Positions 47,229 to 50,846 of a DNA stretch of 50,846 bases are shown here, one piece after another; positions within the stretch are counted from its first letter, which is position 1; each line of letters begins with the position of its first letter. Source of the DNA: Coriobacteriia bacterium. Lineage in GTDB: Bacteria > Actinomycetota > Coriobacteriia > Coriobacteriales > Atopobiaceae. The translations under genes and the position numbers were made by a program. The notes beneath the pieces are model-generated. The model saw only the letters and a list, made by a program, of their open reading frames with translations, had not been told where the DNA came from and made no database searches. The stretch is from NCBI GenBank assembly GCA_003150175.1, contig QAKZ01000030.1, forward strand, positions 1 to 50,846, read 5' to 3'.

Positions 47229-48256
47229 TATATGTGATACGTGATCGACCCTCTTTGCGCGGGCACTCCGAACAGCACTCCTTCAAGTCCGAGGCCGAAC
47301 CTCGTGGATTCCAGGAGCTGATGGTGTAGCTGCCGTGCTTCTCTAAACATCGGCGTGGCATCTTCGATTCGCTGAACCTTGCCCTTAAGAAGCCCCGCAA
47401 CGTCCCATAGCTTTCCGAAGTCGCTCATCTCGGCGAGGTCGAGGGTGTTGATCGACCAGCCCATGTGCTCGAGCCCCTCGATGCGGCGCCTATCCTTCGC
47501 TGCGTTGGGGTGGAAGGCCGCTCCGTTGTACTCGAGCCCTCTCTCGCCCTCCGGCCAAGCGAGGTCGATGTAGCAGCTCTTTGATCCCGCGCGTTTGGAG
47601 GCGATTCCCTCGAGCTCGACCTTGTGGTTCAGTACGGGCGCCGAGAATCCCAAGCCGCCGAGTCTCGCGGGAAGGCCCAGGCAACAAGCGAGGACCGTCT
47701 CCATCGGCGAACGGGCCCCGTCGGCGACCCACTTGAGGGTTTCCACAGCCTTCGGCAGGCCACGGAGCCCCTTGAGGGCATCGATGGCCGAGGCGATCTT
47801 CTCCACGCTGGTCAGGGGCTTGCGGTCGTAGAAGCCGGAGATCGCGCTGGAAAAGTGCGAGTACGACCCACAGAGCTCAAAGCCCAGCACGACGGCATCA
47901 ACGAGGGGAAGGGAAGACGCGAGCTGGATAAATACCAGCTCGGGCCCGCAGCAATAGACGGTCTCGGTGAGCTTCTTTATAAGCCAGCCTGGGTACTCGA
48001 TCAGCCCCGCGCTGTGCGGGCGTACCCGGGGGCTCGTCGTTGGGCGCATATCGCACCCGATGAGGACATTTACGGGAGTTTCTCGGATGCCGAATTCGCT
48101 GAGATTGAGTTTGTTGGCAGCATGCGTGTTCGTTGAATGCGCATTTGGGCGAAACACGTCCTCGAACGGCTCGGAGTTGTCGAGCTGAGGCGGCACGGAC
48201 CGGAGCCGCTCAAGCGCGGTTTGATGAGAGAAGACTACGGTCGGAACATACAGCAT
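47228..48256 (-). CDS. DUF559/VSR-like nuclease-domain protein
   Basis: A 342-residue protein. The C-terminal part (about 222-290) matches the PD-(D/E)xK fold of DUF559 and VSR-type nucleases: Asp231 in CYIDLAWPEGERGLEYNG, Glu242 and then Tyr-Asn-Gly, and a basic helix (DRRRIEGLEHMGW). The N-terminal part, with a SHQTALERLR stretch, recalls the AbiEi-like N-termini of actinobacterial DUF559 proteins. Its role is unknown; DNA cleavage or a toxin-like role are possible. ATG 48256 has GGAGG 5 bases upstream. The gene stands alone between two 134-bp repeats. Confidence 0.72.
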   Translation of the reverse strand: MLYVPTVVFSHQTALERLRSVPPQLDNSEPFEDVFRPNAHSTNTHAANKLNLSEFGIRETPVNVLIGCDMRPTTSPRVRPHSAGLIEYPGWLIKKLTETVYCCGPELVFIQLASSLPLVDAVVLGFELCGSYSHFSSAISGFYDRKPLTSVEKIASAIDALKGLRGLPKAVETLKWVADGARSPMETVLACCLGLPARLGGLGFSAPVLNHKVELEGIASKRAGSKSCYIDLAWPEGERGLEYNGAAFHPNAAKDRRRIEGLEHMGWSINTLDLAEMSDFGKLWDVAGLLKGKVQRIEDATPMFREARQLHHQLLESTRFGLGLEGVLFGVPAQRGSITYHI

Positions 48257-48368
48257 CGGTCCTCCGATCAGGCGACGCGGGTGGGGGCGATTGGAGGGCG
48301 TTTGCGTTGAGGAAGAACTATACGAACACTTGAGGGCGCGGTCAAGGGCTTCTTGGCATAAAAAACGA

Positions 48369-48502
48369 TTCAATCTTTTACATACATCAAAACATGTAAG
48401 GAAAAGATTGAACCATCTACAAAACCCCAGTTGGCAAGAAGCCCAAGGGCTTCTCGCCCTGATTTACCTACGGGAAAACATGTAAGTAAAAAGTCTAATC
48501 AT
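48369..48502 (+). repeat. 134-bp direct repeat, right copy, with three hairpins
   Basis: The second copy, on the promoter side of the nuclease gene. Its central hairpin has compensating changes relative to the left copy (AGAAGCCC pairs with GGGCTTCT), which suggests that the structure is kept. The 319-base gap upstream of the nuclease holds this repeat and no other gene. Confidence 0.85.
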
Positions 48503-48575
48503 TTGGACGCTGAGGGCAGACGCGTGCCGGGCGCGGGGCAGGCGCGTGCCGGCACCCTGCCACAAAGAAGCCCGC

Positions 48576-49628
48576 CTACGCCACCGTCGCGGCGAAGTCC
48601 AGCAGCTCGTCGACGTGCTCGGGGCGCGTGGCCCAGGAGGTCACGAAGCGGATGACCAGGCGCCCGTCGGGGAGCTTGGCGAACGTCTCGCACCCGGCGG
48701 CGTCCTCGAACCTCCGCCCGACCTCGGGGAACACGACGAAGAACTGCTGGTTGGTGTTCGCCGGGAGGTAGGACTCGAAACCGAGCGCGTTCATACCGTC
48801 GCGCAGGCGCAGCGCGCAGTCGTTCGCGCCGCGGGCGAGCCTCCAGTAGAGCGCCTCGCCGCCGTCCGCCGGCTGCTCGAAGGCGGCCTCGAACTGCACG
48901 CCGAGCAGGCGGCCCTTGGCCATGAGCCCGCCGCGCTCCTTGACGAGGAACGGGAACGACTCGCGCAGGCGCGGGTTCGCGATGACCATGGCCTCGCCGA
49001 AGAGCATGCCGTTTTTGGTCCCGCCGAGGTAGAACGCGTCGGCGCGCTCAGCGAGGTGGGGGAGCGTGAGGTCGCAGCCCTCGGAGGTCAGCGCCACGGC
49101 CATGCGCGCGCCGTCGACGTAGACAAAGAGCCCGTGCCCGTGCGCCCAGTTGCAGATCGCGTCGAAGCGCTCGCGGTCCCAGACGCCGCCGAACTCGGTC
49201 GCGTTCGTTATGTAGATCCCCGCGGGGCGCGTCATGTGGCGGCCGGTCATGGTCTGGCTCGCCCACACGCGCTCCGCCTCCTCGGGCGAGAGGAACCCGT
49301 CGGCGTCCCTCGTGGGCAGCACGGTGCGCCCGCATGCGGCGATGGCGCCCGTCTCGTGGACGTTGATGTGGGCATCCTTCGTGCAGATCACGCCCTCCCA
49401 GTCGCGCAGCATCCCCGTCACGCCGACGATGTTGGCCGACGTCCCGCCGATGCAGAACTCGACGTCGACGTCCTCGCGCCCGCACGCGGCGCGGATCAGC
49501 TCGCGGGCGCGCTCACAGTGCGGGTCGCCCTCGGTGTAGCCGACGCACTGCTCGTCGTTCGTGCGGGTAAGGGCCTCGAGGATCTGGGGCGCGGCGCCCT
49601 CGGAGTAATCGTTGCGGAACATGTGCAT
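48576..49628 (-). CDS. Low-specificity L-threonine aldolase
   Basis: A 350-residue PLP enzyme of the beta-eliminating lyase group that splits threonine or allo-threonine into glycine and acetaldehyde. Features are FRNDYSEGAAPQILEAL at the N-terminus, HINVHETGAI, VDGARMAVAL with the PLP-binding Asp, and the Schiff-base Lys in LGGTKNGML. The start at 49628 has AAAGG 9 bases upstream; the frame extends to 49709 without support. It is divergent from the branched-chain aminotransferase gene. Confidence 0.93.
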   Translation of the reverse strand: MHMFRNDYSEGAAPQILEALTRTNDEQCVGYTEGDPHCERARELIRAACGREDVDVEFCIGGTSANIVGVTGMLRDWEGVICTKDAHINVHETGAIAACGRTVLPTRDADGFLSPEEAERVWASQTMTGRHMTRPAGIYITNATEFGGVWDRERFDAICNWAHGHGLFVYVDGARMAVALTSEGCDLTLPHLAERADAFYLGGTKNGMLFGEAMVIANPRLRESFPFLVKERGGLMAKGRLLGVQFEAAFEQPADGGEALYWRLARGANDCALRLRDGMNALGFESYLPANTNQQFFVVFPEVGRRFEDAAGCETFAKLPDGRLVIRFVTSWATRPEHVDELLDFAATVA

Positions 49629-49816
49629 GGCGGTGCCTTTCTTCGCGTGGTTTGCCTGTCGATTGTACGCCGGCTGGCATCGACTCCCTTTGTTAACAGC
49701 TCGGCACACGAACAGGTGCTTTCAGGAAACAGGACTAACCTAGCGACTTACATACCAACGAGGTGTGGGAAGAACAATGGCGCCAGACAGCGCCGACGCA
49801 AGGAGATGCAAAGAGC

Positions 49817-50846
49817 ATGGTGCAGAAGAAGGACATCGACTGGGGCAGCCTCGGCTTCGCCTATCAGCACACCGACTACAGCTACGTCTGCAACTACAAG
49901 AACGGCGCGTGGGAAGAGGGCGAGCTTACCCCCGACCACACCGTCACGCTCTCCGAGTGCGCCGGCCTGCTTCACTACTGCCAGGAGGTCTTCGAGGGCC
50001 TCAAGGCCTACACCGCCGAGGACGGCTCCATCGTCTGCTTCCGCCCGGACATGAACGCCCAGCGCATGTACGACTCCGCCAAGCGTCTCGAGATGCCCTC
50101 CTTCCCCAAGGAGAAGTTCGTCGAGGCCGTCGAGCAGGTCGTCAAGGCCAACGCCGCCTGGGTGCCGCCTTACGGCTCCGGTGCCACGCTCTACATCCGC
50201 CCGTTCATGTTCGCCACGGGCGACGTCATCGGCGTCAAGCCCGCTGACGAGTACCAGTTCCGCATCCTCGTGACCCCGGTCGGCCCGTACTACAAGGGCG
50301 GCGTCAAGCCCGTCAAGCTGGTCGTCCCCGAGTTCGACCGCGCGGCGCCCCACGGCACCGGCAACATCAAGGCCGGCCTCAACTACGCGATGTCGCTGCA
50401 CCCCAGCGTGCTCGCCCACTCCGCCGGTTACGCCGACAACCTCTTCCTCGACCCGCAGACCCGCACCTACGTCGAGGAGACCGGCGGCGCGAACGTCCTG
50501 TTCGTCACCAAGGAGGGCAAGCTCGTCGTCCCGCAGTCCTTCACCGACTCCATCCTGCCGTCCATCACCCGCCGCTCGCTCGTCCAGGTCGCCGAGGACC
50601 TCGGCATGGAGGTCGAGCAGCGCCCGGTCAAGTTCGACGAGATCGACCAGTTCGTCGAGTGCGGCATGTGCGGCACCGCCGCCGTCATCTCCCCGGTCGG
50701 CGAGATCGATAACGGCGACAAGAAGGTCGTCTACGGCATGGAGCACGTCGGCCCCGTCATGAAGAAGCTCCGCGAGACGCTCACCGGCATCCAGTCCGGC
50801 GCGATCGAGGATAAGCACAACTGGGTCCACAAGATTACCAGATGTG
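49817..50846 (+). CDS. ilvE: Branched-chain amino acid aminotransferase (3'-truncated by window)
   Basis: 343 residues of a class IV PLP aminotransferase that makes or degrades Leu, Ile and Val. The PLP Lys lies in TGNIKAGLNYA; VFEGLKAY, LYIRPF and FVECGMCGTAAVISPVG are typical of the group II enzyme. The last residues seen (IQSGAIEDKHNWV) are close to the usual C-terminal end, so only a short piece should be missing. ATG 49817 has AAGGAG about 12 bases upstream, a rather long spacing. Confidence 0.93.
   Translation, partial: MVQKKDIDWGSLGFAYQHTDYSYVCNYKNGAWEEGELTPDHTVTLSECAGLLHYCQEVFEGLKAYTAEDGSIVCFRPDMNAQRMYDSAKRLEMPSFPKEKFVEAVEQVVKANAAWVPPYGSGATLYIRPFMFATGDVIGVKPADEYQFRILVTPVGPYYKGGVKPVKLVVPEFDRAAPHGTGNIKAGLNYAMSLHPSVLAHSAGYADNLFLDPQTRTYVEETGGANVLFVTKEGKLVVPQSFTDSILPSITRRSLVQVAEDLGMEVEQRPVKFDEIDQFVECGMCGTAAVISPVGEIDNGDKKVVYGMEHVGPVMKKLRETLTGIQSGAIEDKHNWVHKITRC

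Noticed and set aside
46942..48502. CRISPR array from the four similar AT-rich repeats
   Set aside because: Only four imperfect copies, in pairs about 85-95 bases apart and 1.4 kb between pairs, with no uniform spacers and no cas genes.

Overview
The window looks like chromosome of a high-GC member of the Coriobacteriia, most likely a gut Collinsella or close relative. The evidence is the codon use (GC-ending codons almost throughout), the frequent TTG and GTG starts, the Rv3722c-type aspartate aminotransferase, the M16C peptidase and the compact tat and topA neighbourhoods. The assignment is by gene content and family knowledge, not by a database search.

Layout. 1-2.1 kb: end of an ECF vitamin or metal transporter operon (fused double ATPase and S component). 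2.3-15.2 kb: an accessory defence island that is AT-richer than its surroundings. It holds an XRE regulator, a HicA/HicB toxin-antitoxin pair, a DUF262/DUF1524 (GmrSD-like) endonuclease, a complete type I restriction-modification operon (hsdR-hsdM-hsdS), and downstream of hsdS a site-specific recombinase, two extra half-hsdS cassettes and an unknown single-span membrane protein. Four copies of a 15-bp site, in alternating orientation, sit exactly at the half-subunit boundaries. This is a phase-variable specificity switch (shufflon) that can combine two N-terminal and two C-terminal target-recognition halves. A decayed phage-like fragment follows at about 15.2-15.4 kb.

15.7-34.9 kb is mostly conserved housekeeping: a Kef-type antiporter with a His-rich tail, YebC, an aspartate aminotransferase, a TPR membrane protein, a STAS anti-sigma antagonist, TatA/B-TatC, DNA topoisomerase I, the tmk-holB-ricT cluster, a nitroreductase, an M16C metallopeptidase, an EamA exporter and UppP. 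35.2-37.4 kb: two tandem secreted cell-wall proteins that share a coiled-coil N-terminus but carry different C-terminal domains. 37.5-41.2 kb: mannose-6-phosphate isomerase, then a scarred beta-glucoside PTS locus in which a GH1 fragment is fused in frame to an EIIC fragment, followed by intact EIIB and EIIA. 41.3-46.9 kb: a D,D-carboxypeptidase, an acyltransferase-3 membrane protein, a PiT phosphate transporter with its DUF47 partner behind a cluster of TGTAAGC-type repeats, and an ArfB-like ribosome-rescue factor. 46.9-48.5 kb: a solitary DUF559/VSR-like nuclease gene bracketed by two 134-bp direct repeats rich in hairpins. 48.6-50.8 kb: L-threonine aldolase and a branched-chain aminotransferase that runs off the window.

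The strongest candidate for an unusual system is the hsdS inversion locus (10.96-15.17 kb). Second-tier items are the repeat-bracketed nuclease unit, the GH1-EIIC chimera, and several long near-perfect palindromes between genes. No rRNA, tRNA, CRISPR array or transposase was seen.
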